A stretch of DNA of 7,230 nt from an uncultured Alistipes sp. (GTDB lineage Bacteria > Bacteroidota > Bacteroidia > Bacteroidales > Rikenellaceae): the NCBI GenBank assembly GCA_934754975.1, contig CAKVKI010000134.1, positions 1-7,230 on the forward strand, in the 5' to 3' direction. Below, one piece after another: positions 1 through 6,540 of the stretch. Within the stretch, counting starts at the first letter, position 1, and each line of letters begins with the position of its first letter. Made by a program: the position numbers and the translations under genes. The notes under the pieces were generated by a model, which was given only the letters and a program-made list of their open reading frames with translations, made no database searches and was not told where the DNA came from.

Positions 1-1163
<1,163 letters not shown>

Positions 1164-1184
1164 ATATTCATCTAAAAATGTGTG

Positions 1185-1192
1185 CAAATATA
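1185..1192 (-). promoter_or_regulatory. Putative lepA promoter, -7 box
   Basis: On the minus strand these bases read TATATTTG, an exact match to the Bacteroidetes -7 consensus TAnnTTTG. They lie 22 nt before the lepA ATG, which predicts transcription starting around 1179 and a very short leader. I see no TTTG or TTG at the usual 19-21 nt upstream, so only the -7 element is supported. Confidence 0.6.
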
Positions 1193-1376
1193 CGAATTAT
1201 TTTGGATTTACGGGAGCGCTCCGCCGTGCCCGGCCGGAAAATCGTGCGAACCGGATTTTTCCTCTCTTTGCGGAAAACAGGATGCGCCCGGACAAGTCCG
1301 AAAATAAATTTTCGTTTTGTCTCCGCTGTCTTTGTCCCCGCCTTAGATAGCTCCGTCCCGGCAGAATGTAAGTTTG
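1193..1376. other. Divergent lepA/prenyltransferase intergenic stretch, nothing assigned
   Basis: This is the bulk of the 267-nt gap between the two divergent genes. Long frames run through it, but they are extensions of frames in neighbouring genes without recognisable protein character. It contains two small inverted repeats: CGGAC-AA-GTCCG at 1289-1300 and CGAAAA-TAAA-TTTTCG at 1299-1314. The second is followed by TTTTGT but is too short to call as a terminator. No RNA gene or operator is recognised. Confidence 0.4.
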
Positions 1377-1408
1377 CTTGCTTCTGCCCCCGACTTTCGC
1401 TATCTTTG
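1377..1408 (+). promoter_or_regulatory. Putative promoter of the UbiA-family gene
   Basis: TATCTTTG at 1401-1408 matches the Bacteroidetes -7 box TAnnTTTG. CTTG at 1377-1380 supplies a -33 TTG exactly 20 nt upstream. Transcription would begin near 1414, leaving a leader of about 15-20 nt before the ATG at 1431. Confidence 0.7.
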
Positions 1409-1430
1409 CGCCCGCAAACATTATTTTCGC

Positions 1431-2303
1431 ATGAATACCGTATCGAAATATATCTCGCTGGTGAAGTTCGCCCACACGATCTTCGCCATGCCTTTCGCCG
1501 CCGTCGGCTTCGTCTATGCCTTTACGACGTTGCCCGCCGGGGCGCACGACGCGGCGTGGTGGCTCACGCGCGCGGTGCAGGTCCTGTTCTGCATGGTCTT
1601 CGCCCGCAATACCGCCATGGGCTTCAACCGCTGGGCCGACCGGCGCATCGACGCCGAAAATCCCCGCACCGCCGGCCGTGAAATCCCCGCCGGCGTGATT
1701 CCGGCCCGGCATGCGCTTCGGTTCGTGGCGGTCAATGCCCTGCTGTTCATCGCCGCCGCTTCGACGATCAACCTGCTGACTGCCCTGCTGTCGCCCGTGG
1801 CGCTTTTCGTCATCCTGTTTTACAGCTATTGCAAACGCTTCACCGCACTGGCGCACCTGGTGCTGGGGCTCTCGCTCGGCATTGCGCCCGTCGGGGCCTA
1901 TATCGCCGTCACGGGCCGCATCGCCCTCGAACCCTGCATCCTCTCCCTGCTGGTGATGACCTGGTGCGGCGGCTTCGACATCATCTATGCCCTGCAGGAC
2001 GCCGTCTTCGACCGCGAAAGGGGCCTGCATTCCATCCCTTCGCGCTTTTCGGCCCGCACGGCGCTCGCCCTGAGCTGCGGTCTGCACGCCGTGAGCGTCG
2101 CCGCCCTGCTGTGGTTCGTCTCCTACTGCCCCGGTTCTGTGTGGCTCTGGATCGGAGCCGGGATTTTCACGGGCCTGCTGCTGCTCGAACACCTGCTCGT
2201 GACACCCTCGCGCCAGCGCAATATCGGCATCGCTTTCGGCACGCTCAACGGCCTTGCGAGCCTTACGCTGGCGGCCGGAATAATCGCGGATTTGCTCATA
2301 TAA
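1431..2303 (+). CDS. UbiA-family polyprenyltransferase, probable MqnP-like 4-hydroxybenzoate-type enzyme
   Basis: This 290-residue integral membrane protein belongs to the UbiA superfamily, which transfers a polyprenyl chain from its diphosphate onto an aromatic ring. The first Mg-diphosphate motif is NRWADRRIDAENPRTAGR from residue 66 (key Asp 70 and 74, then NPRTA). The second is YALQDAVFDRERGLHSIP from 186 (Asp 190 and 194). Hydrophobic helices fill the rest, consistent with about eight or nine membrane segments, and length is normal for the family. The NPRTA and GLHSIPxRF wording resembles the '4-hydroxybenzoate polyprenyltransferase' group found in bacteria without ubiquinone, where the homologue MqnP serves the futalosine route to menaquinone. 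MenA-type proteins usually look different. That assignment is inference; UbiA-fold membership is clear. ATG 1431 follows the promoter at 1377-1408 closely; longer in-frame starts would lie upstream of it. The lysA promoter begins inside its last codons. Confidence 0.9.
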   Translation: MNTVSKYISLVKFAHTIFAMPFAAVGFVYAFTTLPAGAHDAAWWLTRAVQVLFCMVFARNTAMGFNRWADRRIDAENPRTAGREIPAGVIPARHALRFVAVNALLFIAAASTINLLTALLSPVALFVILFYSYCKRFTALAHLVLGLSLGIAPVGAYIAVTGRIALEPCILSLLVMTWCGGFDIIYALQDAVFDRERGLHSIPSRFSARTALALSCGLHAVSVAALLWFVSYCPGSVWLWIGAGIFTGLLLLEHLLVTPSRQRNIGIAFGTLNGLASLTLAAGIIADLLI

Positions 2304-2322
2304 ACCAAATGACTTATATTTG
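2291..2322 (+). promoter_or_regulatory. lysA promoter, overlapping the end of the prenyltransferase gene
   Basis: TTTG at 2291-2294 and TATATTTG at 2315-2322 are separated by exactly 20 nt, matching the Bacteroidetes -33/-7 consensus. The -33 box lies within the last codons of the upstream gene. Transcription should start near 2328, about 25 nt before the lysA ATG. I see no lysine riboswitch, and the leader is too short to hold one. Confidence 0.8.
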
Positions 2323-2353
2323 CAACTTCAATCAGGTTAAAAGTTAGGATAAC

Positions 2354-3514
2354 ATGCTAAGCAGACAAATTGCACAAAAGCTTCGGGGCTTCGAAACCCC
2401 CTTCTATCTCTATGATACGGCGTTGCTGCGCCAGACCCTCGAAAGCGTCGTATACGAGTCCAAAAAATACGGCTACAAGGTGCATTATGCCATCAAAGCC
2501 AATTACGACGATCATCTGCTGGCTATTATCCGCGAGTACGGACTGGGTATCGACTGCGCCAGCGGCAACGAGCTGCGCAAGGCTATCGAAGCCGGGTTCG
2601 ACCCCAAGGGCATCGTTTACGCCGGAGTCGGCAAGCGCGACAAGGAGCTGCGCTATGCCATCGGACAGGAGATCATGGCGATCAACTGCGAGTCGATCGA
2701 GGAACTGGAACTTGTGAACCGGCTTGCGGGCGAGGCCGGCAAGAAGACCGACGTGGCCCTGCGCATCAATCCCGACATCGATCCCAAGACCAATCACTGC
2801 ATTGATACCGGCCAGGCAGACAGTAAGTTCGGTATTTCATATGAAGAGGTACTTGAACATGCCAAGGAGATCAAATCGCTCAAGCATATCAATATCGTAG
2901 GCATCCACCTGCATATCGGTTCTCAGATCCGCGAACTGCATGTGTTCGAGAATATGTGCAATAAGGTGAACGTCATCGTCGAGAACCTCGAAAAACTGGG
3001 CTTCTCGTTCCGTTTCGTCGATGTCGGCGGCGGTCTGGGCGTCAATTACGACGTGCCTGAAAACGAGCCTATTCCCAACTTTGCATCGCTCTTCTCGATC
3101 GTACACAACCACCTCGCCGTCGGCGACCGCGAAGTGCATTTCGAGTTCGGCCGTTCGATCGTCGCCGAGTGCGGCGAGCTGATTACGACGGTGCTTTTCA
3201 ACAAGACCACCGCCACGGGCCGCAAATTGGTGATCGTCGACGCCAGCATGACCGAGTTGATCCGCCCTGCGCTCTACGGTTCGTACCACAACATCGAAAA
3301 CATCACTTCGGAAGACGAAGCGCGCGATAAATACACCATCGTCGGCACGGCCTGCGAATCGACCGACGTATTCGACGAAAACGTGACCCTCCGCAAGACC
3401 CGCCGCGGCGACCTGCTGACCCTCAAGTCGGCCGGAGCCTACGGCATGTCGATGGCGTCGCGCTACAACCTGCACGACCTTCCGGGTGCGGTTTACAGCG
3501 ACGAAATCCGATAG
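2354..3514 (+). CDS. lysA: Diaminopimelate decarboxylase
   Basis: LysA is a cytosolic, fold-type III PLP enzyme that decarboxylates meso-diaminopimelate to L-lysine, the last step of the DAP pathway. The 386-residue protein has a PLP-lysine motif HYAIKANYDD (Lys 48), a KFG segment at 158-160 and HLHIGSQI at 185-192 (His 187). The phosphate-binding GGGLG is at 225-229, GRS at 266-268, the active-site cysteine motif CESTD at 334-338 and GAYGMSMASRYN at 361-372 (Tyr 363). These fit LysA rather than ornithine or arginine decarboxylase. The usual EPGRS wording is EFGRS here (264-268), with Phe in place of Pro. The start at 2354 is supported by the promoter 31 nt upstream and by a normal N-terminus (FETPFYLYD). 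No terminator is seen after the gene, so read-through into the transporter 75 nt downstream is likely. Carboxynorspermidine decarboxylase is a more distant alternative. Confidence 0.95.
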   Translation: MLSRQIAQKLRGFETPFYLYDTALLRQTLESVVYESKKYGYKVHYAIKANYDDHLLAIIREYGLGIDCASGNELRKAIEAGFDPKGIVYAGVGKRDKELRYAIGQEIMAINCESIEELELVNRLAGEAGKKTDVALRINPDIDPKTNHCIDTGQADSKFGISYEEVLEHAKEIKSLKHINIVGIHLHIGSQIRELHVFENMCNKVNVIVENLEKLGFSFRFVDVGGGLGVNYDVPENEPIPNFASLFSIVHNHLAVGDREVHFEFGRSIVAECGELITTVLFNKTTATGRKLVIVDASMTELIRPALYGSYHNIENITSEDEARDKYTIVGTACESTDVFDENVTLRKTRRGDLLTLKSAGAYGMSMASRYNLHDLPGAVYSDEIR

Positions 3515-3589
3515 CCGGGCCGTCTTTCGTAATCCGAACCGCCGAACGCTCCCGAACCGAGCCGGACGTCAATCCGCCGAATTCGCACT

Positions 3590-4489
3590 ATGTGGCTGAC
3601 CCTCGCCTTCGCCTCCGCCGTACTGCTGGGCTTTTACGATGCGGCCAAGAAGAAATCCCTTACGGGAAATGCCGTACTGCCCGTATTGCTGCTCAATACC
3701 CTCTTCTCGGCGCTTTTCCTGCTGCCGATGATCGTCTCGGCCGAGTGCGGCTTCGGGTGGTTCGACGGCACGATACTGGCCGCTTTGCCCGGTACGCTTC
3801 AGGCGCACGGACTGGTGCTGCTTAAATCCCTCATCGTCCTCACTTCGTGGATTTTCGGCTATTTCGCCATGAAGCATCTGCCGATCACCATCGTCGGCCC
3901 GATCAACGCCACGCGGCCCGTCATGGTGCTTATCGGCGCCATGCTTATTTTCGGCGAACGGCTCAACGCCTGCCAGTGGACCGGCGTGGTGCTGACCCTC
4001 CTCTCGCTCTTCCTGCTGAGCCGTTCGAGCCGCCGCGAAGGTGTCGATTTCCGGCATAACATCTGGATTCTCTTTATCGCGGTGGCCGCCGTAGCCGCCG
4101 TCGTAAGCGGACTGTACGACAAATATATCATGGGACGTCTCGATCCGGTCTTCGTGCAGGGATGGTGCAACCTCTATCTGTTCGGTCTGATGTCGGTCGT
4201 CGTGGGCATACTCTGGTGGCCGCGCCGCCGTACGACCACTCCGTTTCATTGGACTTGGGCCATTCCGCTGATCTCGTTCTTCCTGGTATTGGCCGACTTC
4301 GCCTATTTTTACGCCCTGCACCAGCCCGACGCCATGCTCTCCGTCGTGTCTATGGTTCGCCGCAGTTCGGTCGTGGTGTCGTTTATGTGCGGCGCCGTGC
4401 TGTTCCGCGAACATAATCTCCGCTCCAAAGCCTTCGACCTGGCTTTTATCCTCGTCGGCATGTTCTTCCTCTGGCTGGGATCGAGGTGA
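3590..4489 (+). CDS. EamA/DMT-superfamily transporter, ten membrane segments
   Basis: The 299-residue protein is almost entirely hydrophobic. It can be divided into about ten helices (roughly 2-18, 28-50, 70-92, 98-121, 127-144, 157-176, 187-208, 222-243, 248-274, 281-297). It shows the two-fold internal repeat typical of EamA proteins. PITIVGPINATRP...IFGER at 98-124 in the first half corresponds to AMLSVVSMVRRSS...LFREH at 248-275 in the second; each ends in a conserved acidic residue before the last helix pair. Family members export amino acids, metabolites or nucleotide sugars, so substrate cannot be read from sequence. It lies 75 nt behind lysA in the same direction with no TAnnTTTG box between, so it is probably in the lysA transcript; a lysine or diaminopimelate link is only a guess. 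ATG 3590 is the first start after the in-frame lysA stop. A bidirectional terminator follows at 4583-4611. Confidence 0.9.
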   Translation: MWLTLAFASAVLLGFYDAAKKKSLTGNAVLPVLLLNTLFSALFLLPMIVSAECGFGWFDGTILAALPGTLQAHGLVLLKSLIVLTSWIFGYFAMKHLPITIVGPINATRPVMVLIGAMLIFGERLNACQWTGVVLTLLSLFLLSRSSRREGVDFRHNIWILFIAVAAVAAVVSGLYDKYIMGRLDPVFVQGWCNLYLFGLMSVVVGILWWPRRRTTTPFHWTWAIPLISFFLVLADFAYFYALHQPDAMLSVVSMVRRSSVVVSFMCGAVLFREHNLRSKAFDLAFILVGMFFLWLGSR

Positions 4490-4582
4490 TCGGCAGCAGT
4501 GGCGAAGAGTGGTACTTCCAGACCTTCCCTTCCGTATGGGCGCAGGCCGGATTCCGGTCCCGAAACAGTCGGTTTCAAATAA

Positions 4583-4611
4583 AAAAGACAGCCCGGAAAC
4601 GGCTGTCTTTT
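4583..4611. terminator. Bidirectional intrinsic terminator between convergent genes
   Basis: The GC core GACAGCC (4587-4593) pairs with GGCTGTC (4601-4607) around a 7-nt loop. The flanking AAAA and TTTT extend the stem to 11 bp. In the plus direction it ends in TTTTCT, serving the EamA gene. In the minus direction the run is longer (TTTTTT then ATTT), serving trpB2, whose stop is 31 nt before the stem. Confidence 0.9.
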
Positions 4612-4641
4612 CTGATGCGGAATAATCGGTTTGCAGCCCTG

Positions 4642-6003
4642 CTATATCAGCTGTTCCAGCTGATTGACCGTCTTTGCGATCTCGGCGTCCCCCGGTGCGT
4701 AGTCTTTCAGCGCTCCCGCCAGGTACTGTTCGTAGGCATAGAGGTCGATCACGCCGTTGCCCGAGAGGTTGAACAGAATCGTCTTGGGCGTCCCCTCCTC
4801 TTTGGCCTTCAGGGCTTCGCGGATGGCCGCGGCGATGGCGTGCGTCGATTCCGGCGCCGGGATGATCCCCTCGGTCTTGGCGAAGAGAATGCCTGCGGCG
4901 AGGGTTTCGGTCTGCGGCAGCGACTGCGCTTCGACCAGTCCGTCTTTGAGCAGCTGGCTGACGATCGACCCCGCGCCGTGGTAACGCAAACCGCCCGCAT
5001 GGATGTCCGACGGCTGGAAATCGTGGCCCAGCGTATACATCGGCAGCAGGGGCGTGAATCCCGCCACGTCGCCGAAGTCGTACTGGAAGCTGCCGCGCGT
5101 GAGCTTTGGACAGCTCGACGGTTCGACCGCCACGATCCGGATGTTTTTGCCTTCCGTGAGGTTCTTGCGCAGGAACGGAAATCCCAGTCCTGCGAAGTTG
5201 CTGCCGCCGCCGAAGCACCCGATCACCACGTCCGGTTCGGCGTCGGCCATCTCCATCTGCATCACGGCTTCCTGTCCGATGATGCTTTGGTGCAGAATTA
5301 CGTGATTCAGTACGCTTCCCAGGCAGTAACGCGTGTCTTCGGGGTGCTTCAGCGCCATTTCGACCGCTTCCGAAATCGCCAGTCCGAGACTTCCCGAGCA
5401 GTTCGGGTCGCGTTCCAGCGCCGCACGGCCCGATGCCGTGAGCGTACTGGGCGATGCGATGCACTCCGCGCCCCAGGTGTTCATCATCAGCCGCCGGTAG
5501 GGCTTCTGGTCGTAGCTGACCTTGACCATGTAAACCTGCAGGTCTATGCCGAAGTGCTTGGCTGCGAATGCGATCGCTGCGCCCCACTGCCCTGCGCCCG
5601 TCTCGGTGGTCAGGCGGCGTATGCCCTGCTTGTAGTTGTAGTAAGCCTGCGGCACGGCGGTGTTGGGCTTGTGCGACCCTGCCGGCGAAACGCTCTCGTT
5701 CTTGAAATAGATTTTCGCGGGCGTGCCGAGCGCCTTCTCCAGTCCGGTAGCCCGCACGAGCGGCGTAGGTCTCCATATTTTGTAAATCTCCTGCACTTCT
5801 TCGGGTATGTCGATGAACCGTTCCACAGACATCTCCTGGTCGATCAGTTCTTCGGCGAAGATGGCGCTCATCTGCTCTTTGGTTACGGGCTGCTTGGTCG
5901 CGGGGTGCAGCGGGGGCAGCGGTTTGTTGGGCATGTCGGCCACGATGTTGTACCATTGCGTGGGCATCTGATTCTCGGTCAGGCAGAATTTTTTCGTTTC
6001 CAT
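4642..6003 (-). CDS. trpB2: TrpB2-type tryptophan synthase beta chain
   Basis: This PLP enzyme condenses indole with serine to give L-tryptophan. The 453-residue length and the long N-terminal extension before the TPL motif ([10 protein letters not shown], 77-86) mark the TrpB2 (TrpB-related) branch rather than the roughly 400-residue TrpB1 that partners TrpA. The PLP lysine is Lys 112 in GSHKPNTA and the catalytic glutamate Glu 134 in TETGAGQWG. The phosphate-binding GGGSN is at 265-269, the conserved [13 protein letters not shown] at 377-389 and a Ser-Gly motif LSGNG at 413-417. All key residues are present, so it should be active. It is monocistronic: a terminator follows directly, no trpA or other trp gene is near, and its own tryptophan attenuator precedes it. 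The ATG at 6003 follows a very A-rich stretch (AAAATAAAAAAAAG) typical of Bacteroidetes initiation regions. A different beta-replacement reaction cannot be excluded, but the Trp attenuator argues for tryptophan synthesis. Confidence 0.95.
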   Translation of the reverse strand: METKKFCLTENQMPTQWYNIVADMPNKPLPPLHPATKQPVTKEQMSAIFAEELIDQEMSVERFIDIPEEVQEIYKIWRPTPLVRATGLEKALGTPAKIYFKNESVSPAGSHKPNTAVPQAYYNYKQGIRRLTTETGAGQWGAAIAFAAKHFGIDLQVYMVKVSYDQKPYRRLMMNTWGAECIASPSTLTASGRAALERDPNCSGSLGLAISEAVEMALKHPEDTRYCLGSVLNHVILHQSIIGQEAVMQMEMADAEPDVVIGCFGGGSNFAGLGFPFLRKNLTEGKNIRIVAVEPSSCPKLTRGSFQYDFGDVAGFTPLLPMYTLGHDFQPSDIHAGGLRYHGAGSIVSQLLKDGLVEAQSLPQTETLAAGILFAKTEGIIPAPESTHAIAAAIREALKAKEEGTPKTILFNLSGNGVIDLYAYEQYLAGALKDYAPGDAEIAKTVNQLEQLI

Positions 6004-6041
6004 AGTCTTTTTTTTATTTTTCCGTTTGTTTTGTGAAAGTG

Positions 6042-6086
6042 CAAAAGAAAAAGCCCGCTGTTTACTCTCTCGTAAACAACGGGCTT
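6042..6086 (-). terminator. Attenuator terminator hairpin (segments 3:4)
   Basis: In the transcript AAGCCCGTTGTTTAC (6086-6072) pairs with GTAAACAGCGGGCTT (6065-6051). This makes a 15-bp stem with a single G-U wobble, a GAGAGA loop and a tail TTTTTCTTTT. It lies between the leader-peptide stop (6108) and the trpB2 start (6003), which is where a premature terminator belongs. Confidence 0.93.
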
Positions 6087-6107
6087 GTGATTGGTATCAG
6101 GTTTCAA

Positions 6108-6191
6108 CTATACACGCACGGAGCCGCACTCATTGTCCACGAGAGTCAACGAGCGCCACCACCAAGCCTGTATGTTAAAATTGCAAATCAT
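6108..6191 (-). CDS. trpL: trp leader peptide, 27 residues with Trp-Trp-Trp
   Basis: A short reading frame on the minus strand runs from ATG at 6191 to TAG at 6110-6108. Its core is NIQAWWWRSL, with three consecutive TGG codons at 6164-6156 (residues 10-12). Tryptophan is the rarest amino acid, so three in a row in 27 residues just before a terminator and a trpB gene is strong evidence of a sensing peptide. It acts by ribosome stalling when charged tRNA-Trp is scarce; the peptide itself probably has no function. The start is the only ATG, GTG or TTG in frame before the Trp codons. It lies only about 6 nt after the predicted transcription start, so translation may be nearly leaderless. The frame is too short for ordinary gene finding. 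Confidence 0.88.
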   Translation of the reverse strand: MICNFNIQAWWWRSLTLVDNECGSVRV

Positions 6192-6202
6192 ATTCGTTTT
6201 GG

Positions 6203-6234
6203 CAAATATAGCGGGTCCGATCCTTAAATCCAAA
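6203..6234 (-). promoter_or_regulatory. Promoter of the trpL-trpB2 transcript
   Basis: On the minus strand TTTG (6234-6231) and TATATTTG (6210-6203) are separated by exactly 20 nt, the full Bacteroidetes -33/-7 consensus. Transcription should begin about 5-7 nt downstream, near 6197, giving a leader of about 190 nt before trpB2. No repressor operator is evident. Confidence 0.82.
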
Positions 6235-6272
6235 TTTTTTGCCGGAAATTTTCGATACCTAAATATAAAGCG

Positions 6273-6458
6273 TTATTCTTTCTTCGTTCCCCGTCGGCGG
6301 AAAATCAGCCCCAGGAGCGCCAGTGCGACGGCCATGGAACCCGTGCCGCGCAGCGCCGGCGGAAGTTCCGAAACCAGCCCCCAGATACTTATGGCTCCTC
6401 CGTACAGGGCGAATACGATAATGCCCGCGTCTGCCGGAGTGATTTTTTTGTCCGCCAT
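6273..6458 (-). CDS. Small two-helix membrane protein, 61 residues, unrecognised
   Basis: I do not recognise a family. The protein opens with a short polar stretch (MADKKITPADAG) and continues with a hydrophobic segment at about 10-30. A short ELPPALRGTG turn follows, then a second hydrophobic segment at about 38-53 and a basic tail RRRGTKKE. That is the shape of a small inner-membrane hairpin, with the basic tail suggesting a cytoplasmic C-terminus. Codon use is GC-rich like the neighbours and the length between start and stop is well filled with hydrophobic residues, which supports a real gene. It is divergent from pheT (82 nt between starts). It ends about 38 nt before the trpL promoter, with no clear terminator, so some read-through into the trp leader is possible. 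A weak -7 match is upstream. Function is unknown. Confidence 0.65.
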   Translation of the reverse strand: MADKKITPADAGIIVFALYGGAISIWGLVSELPPALRGTGSMAVALALLGLIFRRRGTKKE

Positions 6459-6480
6459 GGGTTTAGTGCTTTAATCTCGA

Positions 6481-6488
6481 CAAAATTA
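6481..6488 (-). promoter_or_regulatory. Possible -7 box for the small membrane protein gene
   Basis: The minus strand reads TAATTTTG, fitting TAnnTTTG, 22 nt before the ATG at 6458. There is no matching -33 element at the expected distance and the region is AT-rich, so a chance match is plausible. Confidence 0.4.
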
Positions 6489-6500
6489 ACAATTTTTATG

Positions 6501-6508
6501 TATCTTTG
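6501..6508 (+). promoter_or_regulatory. Putative pheT promoter, -7 box
   Basis: TATCTTTG matches the Bacteroidetes -7 consensus 32 nt before the pheT ATG, predicting a start near 6514 and a leader of about 27 nt. No -33 TTG is visible 19-21 nt upstream. The leader is too short to hold a Phe attenuator or T-box. Confidence 0.62.
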
Positions 6509-6540
6509 TTCGATTTTAGCTAATTCTCAAATACAACGAT

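Larger units (their letters stand above)
6042..6197 (-). promoter_or_regulatory. Tryptophan transcription attenuator in the trpB2 leader
   Basis: This leader RNA has the layout of a ribosome-mediated attenuator. Segment 1 (6156-6147) starts at the last base of the third Trp codon and pairs with 6135-6126 to form a 10-bp 1:2 hairpin with two G-U pairs. Segment 2 (6145-6131, CTCTCGTGGACAATG) can instead pair with segment 3 (6081-6067, CGTTGTTTACGAGAG) over 15 continuous base pairs, three of them G-U. Segment 3 overlaps the 5' arm of the terminator at 6042-6086, so antiterminator and terminator exclude each other. A ribosome stalled at the Trp codons would cover segment 1, leave segment 2 free, favour 2:3 and allow transcription into trpB2. 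With enough tryptophan the ribosome moves over segment 2 and the terminator forms. Pairings were found by eye and no folding energies were computed. About 38 nt separate the U-run from the trpB2 ATG. Confidence 0.9.

Noticed and set aside
1289..1314. Adjacent small inverted repeats CGGAC-AA-GTCCG and CGAAAA-TAAA-TTTTCG in the lepA/prenyltransferase gap, considered as operator or terminator.
   Set aside because: The stems are 5-6 bp, and no gene ends nearby that would need a terminator. There is no second copy in the window to support a protein binding site.
3569..5956. A 795-residue open frame on the minus strand.
   Set aside because: It overlaps the EamA gene antisense and trpB2 in another frame. 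Its translation is rich in Arg, Gly, His and Gln with no recognisable domain, as expected for shadow frames in GC-rich genes.
4486..6036. A 516-residue open frame on the plus strand opposite trpB2.
   Set aside because: It is the antisense shadow of a clearly identified trpB2. Its composition is low in hydrophobic order and it has no family motif.
6108..6134. An alternative short frame starting at an ATG within the leader (ATGAGTGCG...).
   Set aside because: It has no Trp codons and lies in segment 2. The frame from 6191 with WWW is the one that fits the switch.
6051..6164. Possible T-box or tRNA-like element upstream of trpB2.
   Set aside because: There is no T-box consensus or cloverleaf. 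The leader peptide with Trp codons and the three exclusive pairings explain the region fully as a ribosome-mediated attenuator.
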